Positions 1 to 5,658 are shown, numbered from the stretch's first letter. The stretch: DNA of 14,922 nt from JAFAQB01 sp046724555 (GCA_046724555.1 JBKOWU010000165.1:1-14922); one strand, 5' to 3'. The notes: generated by a model from the letters alone, not told the origin. Numbers and translations: made by a program.

Positions 1-130
1 CGTATGAATCAATGGTTCTTTGGTCGATGACGCCCATATCTACCATCAGATGACCCACAATAGTTGATTTACCATTATCTACATGACCTATAACCACCAA
101 GTTCATGTGTGGCTTTTTACTTGCGCTCAT
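1..130 (-). CDS. tuf: Translation elongation factor EF-1A (aEF-1alpha), N-terminal 43 residues only
   Basis: This GTPase delivers aminoacyl-tRNA to the ribosome in the cytoplasm. Only the first 43 codons lie in the window; the gene runs off the left edge. The ATG is at 130-128. The protein starts MSASKKPHMNLVVIGHVDNG and continues KST, so the G1/P-loop is complete (residues 15-23). The Asn at residue 19 replaces the His of the usual GHVDHGKST; I recall the same GHxDNGKST form in thaumarchaeal EF-1A, so this is probably lineage-typical rather than damage. An AT-rich TATA-like element about 27 bases upstream supports this start and a leaderless transcript. The family call is secure because the motif and the following GHLMVDMGVIDQRTID stretch match EF-1A. 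Nothing can be said about the G2-G5 motifs or domains 2 and 3. Confidence 0.93.
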   Translation of the reverse strand, partial: MSASKKPHMNLVVIGHVDNGKSTIVGHLMVDMGVIDQRTIDSY

Positions 131-153
131 AACGGTAGAGCACGCGTAGGGCC

Positions 154-164
154 TTATTTGTATT
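154..164 (-). promoter_or_regulatory. TATA box of the EF-1A gene
   Basis: On the minus strand this reads ATACAAATAAG, centred about 27 bases before the EF-1A ATG. No Shine-Dalgarno sequence lies between. This spacing is what a leaderless archaeal promoter shows, with transcription starting at or next to the ATG. Assigned from sequence and spacing only. Confidence 0.5.
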
Positions 165-354
165 TCGTTAGACCGTCTAGTTTAACAATATATATGCATC
201 ACTTTTTGAGAATAAACTCCTAAAGAGGTGACCAGATCGTGGTGAAAGGGTTAGAAATAGCTACACGAATAATTTTAAATAAAAAGCTAACGATCATGTC
301 AGTCATTCGGCCAAACAAACTAACAAGACAAACTAAAACACCTATCTAAGAAAT

Positions 355-708
355 TCAAGTTCTAGATACTGTTCTCTGATAGTCATCTTCAAGTCTCACT
401 ATATCATTCTCATCAAATCTCCCATATGATATTTCAAGTATGACGCACTGGTTTTTGTCTGCATATACCCTGTGCTTTGTCTCTTTTGGAATTACAATAT
501 CCTCGCCCTCTTCAAGGGTAAAGAACTTGTCATCTAACTCCACATGTGCAGTACCCTTTACAATCTTCCAAAATTCCCACCTTTCTTTATGGTACTGCAG
601 ACTTAGCCTAGAGCCTGGGTTAATATAAATCAGCTTTACAGTGCAGGTTTCGTTTTCATGAAACTTCTCAAATCTCCCCCAAGGTCTATCTTCAGAATAA
701 ATATTCAT
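355..708 (-). CDS. Single-domain cupin, mannose-6-phosphate isomerase type II-like
   Basis: A 117-residue cupin resembling the stand-alone C-terminal domain of type II phosphomannose isomerase/GDP-mannose pyrophosphorylase proteins. It has RPWG at residues 8-11, the first cupin motif PGSRLSLQYHKERWEFW at 31-47 (likely metal ligands Q38, H40, E45) and the second motif IPKETKHR (H79). It ends with the characteristic DIVRLEDDY. Proteins of this type interconvert mannose-6-phosphate and fructose-6-phosphate or act on nucleotide sugars; the exact substrate cannot be read from sequence. The nucleotidyltransferase domain found in bifunctional relatives is absent. I chose the ATG at 708 because it starts just before the conserved RPWG; an in-frame TTG at 723 would add five residues. 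A TTAAATT element (747-741) fits the TTG start slightly better (about 21 bases away) than the ATG (about 36). No partner genes adjoin. Confidence 0.85.
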   Translation of the reverse strand: MNIYSEDRPWGRFEKFHENETCTVKLIYINPGSRLSLQYHKERWEFWKIVKGTAHVELDDKFFTLEEGEDIVIPKETKHRVYADKNQCVILEISYGRFDENDIVRLEDDYQRTVSRT

Positions 709-755
709 ATCATAGTCACACAATTAGATGGAAAAGAACTAATTTAACAATTACT

Positions 756-770
756 CCTCAGATGCTGAGG
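756..770. repeat. Perfect 6-bp inverted repeat (CCTCAG-ATG-CTGAGG)
   Basis: The arms CCTCAG and CTGAGG are perfectly complementary around a 3-base centre, about 50 bases upstream of the cupin start and beside its AT-rich promoter element. It could be a regulator site or a small hairpin. There is no T-tract after it, so it does not look like a terminator. Confidence 0.45.
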
Positions 771-983
771 ACAACAGTGAATTTTCGGTTCATACAACAA
801 ATTATTATTATATTATATGCCATAATATTCATCAAGATTGATGCCATTGATCATAACAATTCACGAGAGTGTATCAGATACGCAAGCATAATGCAACTAT
901 GGTTTCTCATTAACTACGCAGTCTATTGTTAGATACCTTTTTGATCTTTTGTTTACAATCAACCTAAATAAACACAAGGCTGA

Positions 984-1003
984 CAAACAAACAAACAAAC
1001 AAA
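984..1003. repeat. Tetranucleotide tandem repeat (CAAA)5
   Basis: Five exact copies of CAAA follow one another, flanked by further A/C-rich sequence on both sides. It is non-coding and lies mid-way through the long divergent spacer. Such tracts can vary in length by slippage; no function is implied by the sequence alone. Confidence 0.85.
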
Positions 1004-1106
1004 CATCGCTCTTTATTACGTAATTGATATTGTTCCTAAACCAGGTTGTAACGGCTCATAGAAATTAGGACCATAAAATATCTATATCACTGATTCAATC
1101 AAATTG

Positions 1107-1120
1107 CATGGTATACCATG
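1107..1120. promoter_or_regulatory. Perfect 14-bp palindrome upstream of the AAA+ ATPase gene (possible operator)
   Basis: CATGGTATACCATG is a perfect palindrome whose centre lies about 32 bases before the GTG start of the AAA+ gene. It overlaps or abuts the place where the TATA box of a leaderless promoter would sit. A dimeric repressor bound there would block transcription-factor access. This is inference from symmetry and position; no binding protein is known. Confidence 0.4.
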
Positions 1121-1145
1121 ATAGAATACTTGGAGTGAACAAACA

Positions 1146-1844
1146 GTGAATGAAGAAGAGAAGATTTTAGTTTTAGGTTCCGAAGAAAAAACTACTCTTA
1201 CTAAATCTGAACAGCTTTTTGATAGTATCATTGGATATAATGACGTCAAAAGATTATTCAATTTGTCATTTTCATCTGAAAAACCCGTGCACATATTATT
1301 GGTTGGACCACCAGCGTCCGCTAAGACACTTTTCATGCTATCATGCATGAAACTAGAGCGTTCATACTTTACGCTTGGAAGTCATAGTACGAGATCTGGG
1401 ATGATGGATTATCTATTTCAAAAGCGGCCTCGGTATCTAGTCATAGATGAGATTGAACACATGCCAATAAAGGATCAAACAGCTCTCCTCAGTTTAATGG
1501 AAATAGGTATCATTGTCGAAACAAAATATAAAAAAACTCGTGATACACAGCTAAAGACCTGGATATTTGCAACGAGCAATAGCACTGATCAGATGTTGAC
1601 TCCCCTGTTGTCAAGGTTTATGGTTCTGCGCTTTAAGCAATATAAGTATGAAGCGTTCCAAGAAGTAGCAGTACACCTGCTTTGTCGTGAAGGCATATCC
1701 AGGGAAATAGCTATCGCAACTGCTGAAACAGTATGGTCAAAGATGAAGTCAAAAGATATCAGAGACTGTGTAAAAATCGGCCACCTTGCAAAAACCAAGG
1801 ATGATGTAAATTGGATCGCTGAAACACTAAATAATTACAAATGA
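1146..1844 (+). CDS. RuvB-like AAA+ ATPase, small
   Basis: A 232-residue AAA+ ATPase. Seen in order: N-terminal leader (1-25), IIGYNDVK box (28-35) as in RuvB/MoxR/RFC-type proteins, Walker A GPPASAKT (54-61), Walker B YLVIDEIE (97-104), sensor 1 in FATSNST (N145), arginine-finger-like LLSRF (R157) and a small helical lid to residue 232. All parts needed for ATP hydrolysis are present, so it should be active, probably as an oligomer. It lacks a recognisable winged-helix DNA-binding domain after the lid, unlike bacterial RuvB (about 330 residues), so Holliday-junction work is not implied. The target is unknown. The start is GTG: an in-frame stop at 1122-1124 leaves no ATG upstream. It stands alone, divergent from the cupin and convergent with ilvA, with a palindrome over its promoter region. 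Confidence 0.88.
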   Translation: MNEEEKILVLGSEEKTTLTKSEQLFDSIIGYNDVKRLFNLSFSSEKPVHILLVGPPASAKTLFMLSCMKLERSYFTLGSHSTRSGMMDYLFQKRPRYLVIDEIEHMPIKDQTALLSLMEIGIIVETKYKKTRDTQLKTWIFATSNSTDQMLTPLLSRFMVLRFKQYKYEAFQEVAVHLLCREGISREIAIATAETVWSKMKSKDIRDCVKIGHLAKTKDDVNWIAETLNNYK

Positions 1845-2009
1845 GATAATGGAATCATACAGATAGATCACCAAGGTTGCCCCAAGCACAAGGATATCAT
1901 TGTGTCTAGACAGATATCGGCCAGAGCATCTTTATCCGATTGTAAATTAATTCATATCCAAACCATATCAAATTGTGAATACTCCCAGTTGTATTAAGTA
2001 TTGGCGTCA

Positions 2010-3260
2010 TTAACTGACTACCCTAAATTCTATACCCTTTGTCTCCAAAAATCGGATTAAACGTTCAGCATGGTTTTCGTCTTCCATCTCAAGACTTAGA
2101 TAGACACCTGCGGTCCCGGCGGAGATATTAGCGCTTAACCTATCATGTTCAACTTGAACAATATTTACACTTTGCTCTGCAATGCAATCAACTACTGTCT
2201 TCAATGCTCCAGGCTTGTCTGGCAATTGGATAAAAATTTTAAGCATTCTGCCCATTTGAGTAAGTCCCTTTGCTACCACTTGTCCAAGTAAATACATGTC
2301 AACATTCCCGCCTGAAAGCAATGACACTACATTTTCATTCTTATTTAAACTGGGGTTTGAAAGCAGATATGCAAGACTTGCAGCCCCAGCAGGTTCTATA
2401 ACTAGTTTGGCCCTCTCCATCAATAAAAACATAGTTTTAACTATTGAGTGGTCATCTACCACTGTTATATCATCTATATATTTGCTAGCTATCTCATATG
2501 TCAGTCTGCCAGGATATTTGACAGAAATTCCGTCAGCAATAGTATATCCAGAGTTCATTTTTTGTAAATAACCCTTTGCAAGTGATTCCTTCATAGCAGG
2601 AAAAGCTTTTGATTCTACGCCAATGATCTTAGCATTGGGTCTTTTTGACTTAATTGCAATTGCAATACCGGCGGCCAGACCACCTCCACCTATCGGCAAA
2701 TAGACGCGATCAAGTTCTGGCAGATCCTCTAACAACTCTAGGCCGATTGTTCCTTGTCCTGATATCACCTTGTCGTCATCAAAAGCATGAATTATTGTTT
2801 TGCGCTCTTTCTTTGCAACTTCTTGCGCGATCTTCCAGGATTCGTCATAATCCGATCCCTGCAGAATCACCTTTGCTCGATATGATTTTGTGGCAGCCAC
2901 TTTTGCAGGTGATGCATTTTGTGGCATTATGATTGTACAGGGAATATTCTTTATTGATGCAGCATATGCTACTCCTTGAGCATGATTCCCAGCAGATGCA
3001 GCAATGACACCATATTTTTTCTGTTCTTCAGATAACGTGTTTACTTTAACAAATGCTCCTCGAACTTTAAAAGAACCTGTCCTTTGAAGAGATTCAAGTT
3101 TCAGAAAGATATTTGTTCCGACGAGCTTGGAAAATGTATCGGACCTCTGTAATGGTGTTTTTCTAACAAAGCCATTCAATAGATCCTTTGCTCTAAGAAT
3201 ATCTTCAAGAGTCGGTATCGTATGTATTTCGTCTGTACTTCGTGTGCCCTGGCGATTCAT
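2010..3260 (-). CDS. ilvA: Threonine ammonia-lyase (threonine dehydratase) with C-terminal ACT domain
   Basis: A pyridoxal-phosphate enzyme that converts L-threonine to 2-oxobutanoate and ammonia, the first step towards isoleucine (or threonine breakdown). The 416-residue protein has the fold-type II core: Schiff-base lysine K65 in TGSFKVRGAF, SAGNHAQG (89-96), the phosphate-binding GGGGLAAG (191-198) and SGGN (316-319). An ACT domain follows from about 338 to 416 (IQLPDKPGALKTVVDCIAEQ at 344-363), suggesting control by an amino-acid ligand. The layout matches the roughly 400-residue TdcB/IlvA form with one ACT domain. The ATG at 3260 is supported by TATAAAA centred 26 bases upstream, indicating a leaderless mRNA. 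Whether it is biosynthetic or catabolic cannot be told here; no other branched-chain gene is adjacent. Confidence 0.93.
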   Translation of the reverse strand: MNRQGTRSTDEIHTIPTLEDILRAKDLLNGFVRKTPLQRSDTFSKLVGTNIFLKLESLQRTGSFKVRGAFVKVNTLSEEQKKYGVIAASAGNHAQGVAYAASIKNIPCTIIMPQNASPAKVAATKSYRAKVILQGSDYDESWKIAQEVAKKERKTIIHAFDDDKVISGQGTIGLELLEDLPELDRVYLPIGGGGLAAGIAIAIKSKRPNAKIIGVESKAFPAMKESLAKGYLQKMNSGYTIADGISVKYPGRLTYEIASKYIDDITVVDDHSIVKTMFLLMERAKLVIEPAGAASLAYLLSNPSLNKNENVVSLLSGGNVDMYLLGQVVAKGLTQMGRMLKIFIQLPDKPGALKTVVDCIAEQSVNIVQVEHDRLSANISAGTAGVYLSLEMEDENHAERLIRFLETKGIEFRVVS

Positions 3261-3282
3261 GAAGATCGGATACCATGTATAG

Positions 3283-3289
3283 TTTTATA
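3283..3289 (-). promoter_or_regulatory. TATA box of ilvA
   Basis: A textbook TATAAAA on the minus strand, centred 26 bases upstream of the ilvA ATG. There is no ribosome binding site between. This is the clearest leaderless archaeal promoter in the window and fixes the ilvA start. Confidence 0.75.
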
Positions 3290-3378
3290 CCTTAATTATA
3301 ATTTTGTATTAAATTCGATTAATGGTAATTCGCATGTATTAATGGATGTCCTAACTTCTCATATTTTTAATACTCTCA

Positions 3379-4248
3379 TTATTTATACTGAGATATATTA
3401 TGTAATGTTATTGTCACCTCATTAAGTTTATGAATGATCTTTTCTGTTAATTGTGTATCTATTCTCTTAGTATCGATATACGAATCTCTTTGTTTAGTTT
3501 TCTTGTTCTTGATTGCTTCAATATCAAAGTAGGTTACGACACCCTCTTCTCCTTGCATCAATCTATCATAATCCATCAATACGGGAGAGATTTGATACAG
3601 TTCAATAACTAATTTATCCAATTCTGCAAATAGGTGAACCTTTCTATTGTGCATTTCTATAAATTCAGGAAATTCGTCTTCAACCAATAAGGCTTTTCTT
3701 TCTAACTGTTCAAAAAGATTTTTATCTTCAAACAATTTAGCGAATAATTCTTCAAATCCCATTTCTGCGTGACCAGCACTTTGCAATTCTTTGCGTACTA
3801 CATCATTTCCTCGCTCACTGATTAGATTGAAAGTCTCATGTGCCTTATCTACGATGTGCGCTAATTCTCTTTGGATCTGAATAATGCGCTTGTCAGGTCT
3901 ATAATATGGCAGTGCATGAAATTGAATTCCGAAATACCCATTTAGGTGATACTTATTGGCTTCCTGTGTAACTTGACAGTAAATACGATGCAAGTCATCA
4001 GTGTTAGACACTAGTATCCCAGTTGCGGTCCATCCCTTAAGTGACTCGATCAGGCTTTGAAAGAAAGATTTGACTTTCTCCGGCTCGAAAGTATAAGATT
4101 GGGTAATGCTGCCATCTCCTAACATTACATCAACTTTTTTTGCCAGTAGATGTGGCTTTATAGCTTCAAGATAGGCAGATCTTAGACTTGCAAAAGCAAG
4201 GTTCGCATTCTTCGCAAAATAGTTATCGTCTTTAATAGGCAATCGCAT
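3379..4248 (-). CDS. Conserved-looking hypothetical protein, 289 residues, function unknown
   Basis: I do not recognise this family. The protein is soluble-looking, with no signal peptide or membrane segment and a single cysteine (C91). The first 120 residues mix strand-like and helical stretches, with a Gly-Asp turn (VMLGDGSITQ, 41-50) and an aromatic and His-rich stretch (GYFGIQFHALPYYRPDKR, 104-121). From about 122 to 235 it is strongly helical and charged, with Leu/Glu/Lys spacing compatible with a coiled coil or helical bundle (for example ELFAKLFEDKNLFEQLERKA, 167-186). The Lys-rich C-terminus may be exposed. Codon use and AT content resemble the neighbours. The ATG at 4248 is backed by a TATA-like element centred 28 bases upstream. 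It faces away from the RAM-domain gene across a 259-base divergent spacer. I assign no function. Confidence 0.8.
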   Translation of the reverse strand: MRLPIKDDNYFAKNANLAFASLRSAYLEAIKPHLLAKKVDVMLGDGSITQSYTFEPEKVKSFFQSLIESLKGWTATGILVSNTDDLHRIYCQVTQEANKYHLNGYFGIQFHALPYYRPDKRIIQIQRELAHIVDKAHETFNLISERGNDVVRKELQSAGHAEMGFEELFAKLFEDKNLFEQLERKALLVEDEFPEFIEMHNRKVHLFAELDKLVIELYQISPVLMDYDRLMQGEEGVVTYFDIEAIKNKKTKQRDSYIDTKRIDTQLTEKIIHKLNEVTITLHNISQYK

Positions 4249-4272
4249 TATATTCTGCTACTAATTGTCTTA

Positions 4273-4281
4273 GATAAATTT
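4273..4281 (-). promoter_or_regulatory. TATA box of the 289-residue unknown gene
   Basis: On the minus strand AAATTTATC is centred about 28 bases upstream of the ATG, fitting a leaderless archaeal promoter. No ribosome binding site is visible. Confidence 0.5.
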
Positions 4282-4507
4282 TCTTCAACTAAGAAATCGA
4301 TGCTAGCAAGATATCTCATCTGTATACACTGAAAGGTCTACAGCATCCGTGTTGACTATAAAACAAATAAAATGTTAATATTTTTGAAATTTCGTCTAGT
4401 GCTTTGTTTACCTTACACGATCCGTATGAAGCAGGATTCCATGTACTCATTGAACCAGTCCACTGAAAAGACTAAAATACTCAGTAAATGTAGTAGTGTG
4501 TCACCAA

Positions 4508-4765
4508 ATGCCAACGTCCTATATATTAGTCAACTGCACTCTAGGATCAGAAGAGAAGATAATAACTGAAATAGCAAAGTTACCTGATGTGAAAGAAGTA
4601 AGAGGAACATATGGCGTTCATGACATATTTGTCAAAGTAAAGTCAGACAACACAGAGACAATGAACCACACCATAACAAACAAAATAAGAAAGATACCAG
4701 GAATTACATCAACAGTTACTCTGGTGGTTATCGAAGAACAAGGTGGAAAAGGAGAAAATACATAG
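4508..4765 (+). CDS. Stand-alone Lrp/AsnC-type ligand-binding (RAM) domain protein
   Basis: An 85-residue protein consisting only of the alpha-beta sandwich that in Lrp/AsnC regulators binds amino acids and drives oligomerisation. YILVNC forms the first strand, a helix covers about 15-24, and LPDVKEVRGTYGVHDIFVKV (25-44) is the hallmark segment with the ligand-site GxxD-like turn. A second helix (50-62) and final strand ITSTVTLVVIE (66-76) complete it. The N-terminal helix-turn-helix of full Lrp proteins (about 150 residues) is missing, so it cannot bind DNA alone in the usual way. Stand-alone RAM proteins are common in archaea and are thought to sense amino acids or modulate full-length Lrp partners. 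I chose the ATG at 4508; a GTG at 4496 would add four residues. TAAAAT at 4473-4478 is a possible TATA box. Confidence 0.87.
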   Translation: MPTSYILVNCTLGSEEKIITEIAKLPDVKEVRGTYGVHDIFVKVKSDNTETMNHTITNKIRKIPGITSTVTLVVIEEQGGKGENT

Positions 4766-4766
4766 C

Positions 4767-4976
4767 TCATTTTCCTGCCACTTCTCGCCTTTTGTCCTCC
4801 TGTTTTATAATCTTTATTTCATATATTATTAATGCGGTAGTTATTAAAATGACCGTCCACCCAAGTATACCAACTATTATGTATAATTCGTATATGTGAA
4901 TTAGTAAGCTGCCAGCAGCGACAGCTGCACCTACCCACCATATGATAATCAGAATTTGGAGAGTAATCCTAAACAT
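4767..4976 (-). CDS. Small two-helix membrane protein, unknown
   Basis: A 69-residue protein with two clear hydrophobic segments, about residues 5-25 (LQILIIIWWVGAAVAAGSLL) and 32-52 (IIVGILGWTVILITTALIIY). A charged tail EIKIIKQEDKRREVAGK follows and is probably cytoplasmic by the positive-inside rule. No family recognised. It starts at ATG 4976, nine bases after the stop of the small Cys/His gene on the same strand, so the two are probably co-transcribed. Its 3' end nearly touches the 3' end of the convergent RAM-domain gene (one base between stops). Supported as a real gene by its coherent membrane topology and tight packing; function unknown. Confidence 0.62.
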   Translation of the reverse strand: MFRITLQILIIIWWVGAAVAAGSLLIHIYELYIIVGILGWTVILITTALIIYEIKIIKQEDKRREVAGK

Positions 4977-4985
4977 TGTAGATTG

Positions 4986-5150
4986 CTAACCTCTAATGTC
5001 TTCCTCAAAACCTCTCAGATACCGTAGCGTTTTTCCACACCTAGAGCATTTATTATATTCCTTAAAATTAAATTCACTGTACATTCGAAAAGAAAATGAT
5101 TCCTTGTGAGCGCAGAATACTCTGTATAAGGCTTGTAAAAGCATCTTCAT
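4986..5150 (-). CDS. Small Cys/His protein (possible zinc-binding), unknown
   Basis: A 54-residue basic, aromatic protein starting MKMLLQALYRVFCAHKESFS, with a CxH pair (C13, H15) and a CxxC knuckle (KCSRCGK, C35 and C38). These four residues could hold one zinc ion, similar in layout to small archaeal and phage zinc proteins with an FCxH...CxxCG pattern, but I cannot name the family. The open frame continues upstream to 5372, but that part runs through the tRNA-Phe gene and cannot be coding as one protein, so I place the start at ATG 5150, just downstream of the tRNA. An A-rich element (AGTAAAAAATC, about 24 bases upstream) may be its promoter. It is followed after nine bases by the two-helix membrane protein. 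Reality moderately likely; role unknown. Confidence 0.5.
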   Translation of the reverse strand: MKMLLQALYRVFCAHKESFSFRMYSEFNFKEYNKCSRCGKTLRYLRGFEEDIRG

Positions 5151-5203
5151 ATTGAATAGGAATCGGTGATTTTTTACTATTTCTCTAAACGTGAAGATAG
5201 ATA

Positions 5204-5299
5204 TGCCGTCGGTGAGATTTGAGCTCACGACAGCTCGGTCTTCAGCTTCACTCCTGAACATCTCAGGTCGAGTGCTCTCCCAGGCTGAGCTACGACGGC
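5204..5299 (-). tRNA. tRNA-Phe (GAA) with a 22-nt intron
   Basis: The minus strand folds into a complete type I tRNA. The acceptor stem GCCGTCG/CGACGGC has 7 pairs with discriminator A73, and the D arm is GCTC-AGCCTGGGA-GAGC. After intron removal the anticodon arm is CTCGG-CTGAAGA-CCGAG with anticodon GAA (5243-5241). The variable loop is CTGTC and the T arm GTGAG-CTCAAAT-CTCAC. The mature tRNA would be 74 nt before CCA; CCA is not encoded. Without splicing the anticodon stem does not form. The T loop begins with C at position 54 instead of the near-universal T. A TATA-like ATATATG element lies about 30 bases upstream of the 5' end. Identity as Phe follows from the GAA anticodon and the close match to archaeal tRNA-Phe. 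Confidence 0.95.
5247..5268 (-). other. tRNA-Phe intron at non-canonical position 30/31 with bulge-helix-bulge
   Basis: Removing these 22 bases joins CACTCG to GCTGAAGACCGAG and restores a perfect 5-bp anticodon stem. The splice sites sit in a standard bulge-helix-bulge: a 4-bp central helix CACT/AGTG, 3-base bulges CGA and AAG, and an intron-internal helix CCTGA/TCAGG closed by loop GATGT. Archaeal splicing endonuclease cuts after the second bulge base, which gives exactly these ends. Most archaeal introns lie at 37/38; this one interrupts the anticodon stem. Confidence 0.9.
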
Positions 5300-5324
5300 A
5301 CGTGTCTAACATACCTAGATAATT

Positions 5325-5333
5325 CATATATAA
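5325..5333 (-). promoter_or_regulatory. TATA box of the tRNA-Phe gene
   Basis: TTATATATG on the minus strand, centred about 30 bases upstream of the mature 5' end of tRNA-Phe. This suits transcription starting a few bases before the tRNA. Confidence 0.55.
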
Positions 5334-5435
5334 TCTTGTCTCATCTAATGCTCGTGCATTTGTCCAAGACAAATTCAGATACTATCTTTTAGTTATCTGA
5401 TTTTTAGAACTCTAGGAGAAGTATCTTACTTAAGG

Positions 5436-5443
5436 TATATAAA
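5436..5443 (+). promoter_or_regulatory. TATA box of the zinc-finger gene
   Basis: TATATAAA centred about 34 bases upstream of the ATG at 5474, predicting a transcript start roughly 8 bases before the start codon. A second AT-rich stretch lies between, so the exact element is uncertain. Confidence 0.55.
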
Positions 5444-5473
5444 CTTAAAAATATTTTTTTATCATAATTGGTT

Positions 5474-5644
5474 ATGATCAAAACAGCCGCTACTGAACCT
5501 AATCCTATTGAGGAAAATGCGGAGGAAAGGAAGAAACGCTTTCTTATGGAATTCGAAAGGCCCTTTAAATGTGAAAAATGCAACGAGAGGTTTAAGAAAA
5601 AAAAATACTTGAGAGAGCACAAATCTGAAGTACATTCTTACTAA
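5474..5644 (+). CDS. Small single C2H2 zinc-finger protein, 56 residues
   Basis: A 56-residue basic protein. The first 25 residues are charged and helical (PNPIEENAEERKKRF). They are followed by one classical zinc finger: C33-x2-C36-x12-H49-x4-H54, with F40 and L46 at the usual hydrophobic core positions (FKCEKCNERFKKKKYLREHK, 31-50). A run of four lysines (41-44) inside the finger helix region and the overall charge suggest nucleic-acid binding, perhaps DNA, but a protein-binding role is possible. The gene has its own TATA box, and a hairpin with a T-rich tail follows the stop by 15 bases, so it looks like a complete single-gene transcription unit, divergent from tRNA-Phe. The gene is short enough to be missed by length cut-offs. 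Family call from the exact Cys/His spacing; target unknown. Confidence 0.82.
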   Translation: MIKTAATEPNPIEENAEERKKRFLMEFERPFKCEKCNERFKKKKYLREHKSEVHSY

Positions 5645-5658
5645 GACGGGCGTATGAG

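Larger units (their letters stand above)
709..1145. other. Long divergent intergenic region
   Basis: This 437-base spacer separates the divergent cupin and AAA+ ATPase genes. I see no convincing gene or tRNA in it. It holds a short perfect hairpin (756-770), a palindromic GTATCAGATAC near 871-881, a (CAAA)5 tract (984-1003) and a 14-bp palindrome just before the ATPase start (1107-1120). Its size leaves room for an unrecognised small RNA, but no C/D-box or other RNA signature could be confirmed by eye. Confidence 0.6.

Noticed and set aside
220..306. A 28-codon minus-strand frame with a hydrophobic product (starts MTDMIVSFLF) between the EF-1A and cupin genes
   Set aside because: Too short, no well-placed TATA box, and AT-rich sequence gives such frames by chance. 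Not enough to call a gene.
984..1003. Possible CRISPR or phage attachment repeat
   Set aside because: It is a simple 4-base tandem repeat without spacers, integrase or tRNA context. No CRISPR array, integrase or transposase occurs anywhere in the window.
4372..4569. A 65-codon plus-strand frame overlapping the RAM-domain gene start
   Set aside because: Overlaps the well-supported RAM gene in another frame and shows no domain.
4986..5372. A 128-codon open frame on the minus strand covering the tRNA-Phe gene
   Set aside because: Its first two-thirds is tRNA-Phe sequence and flanks; only the part after ATG 5150 is kept as a possible small gene.
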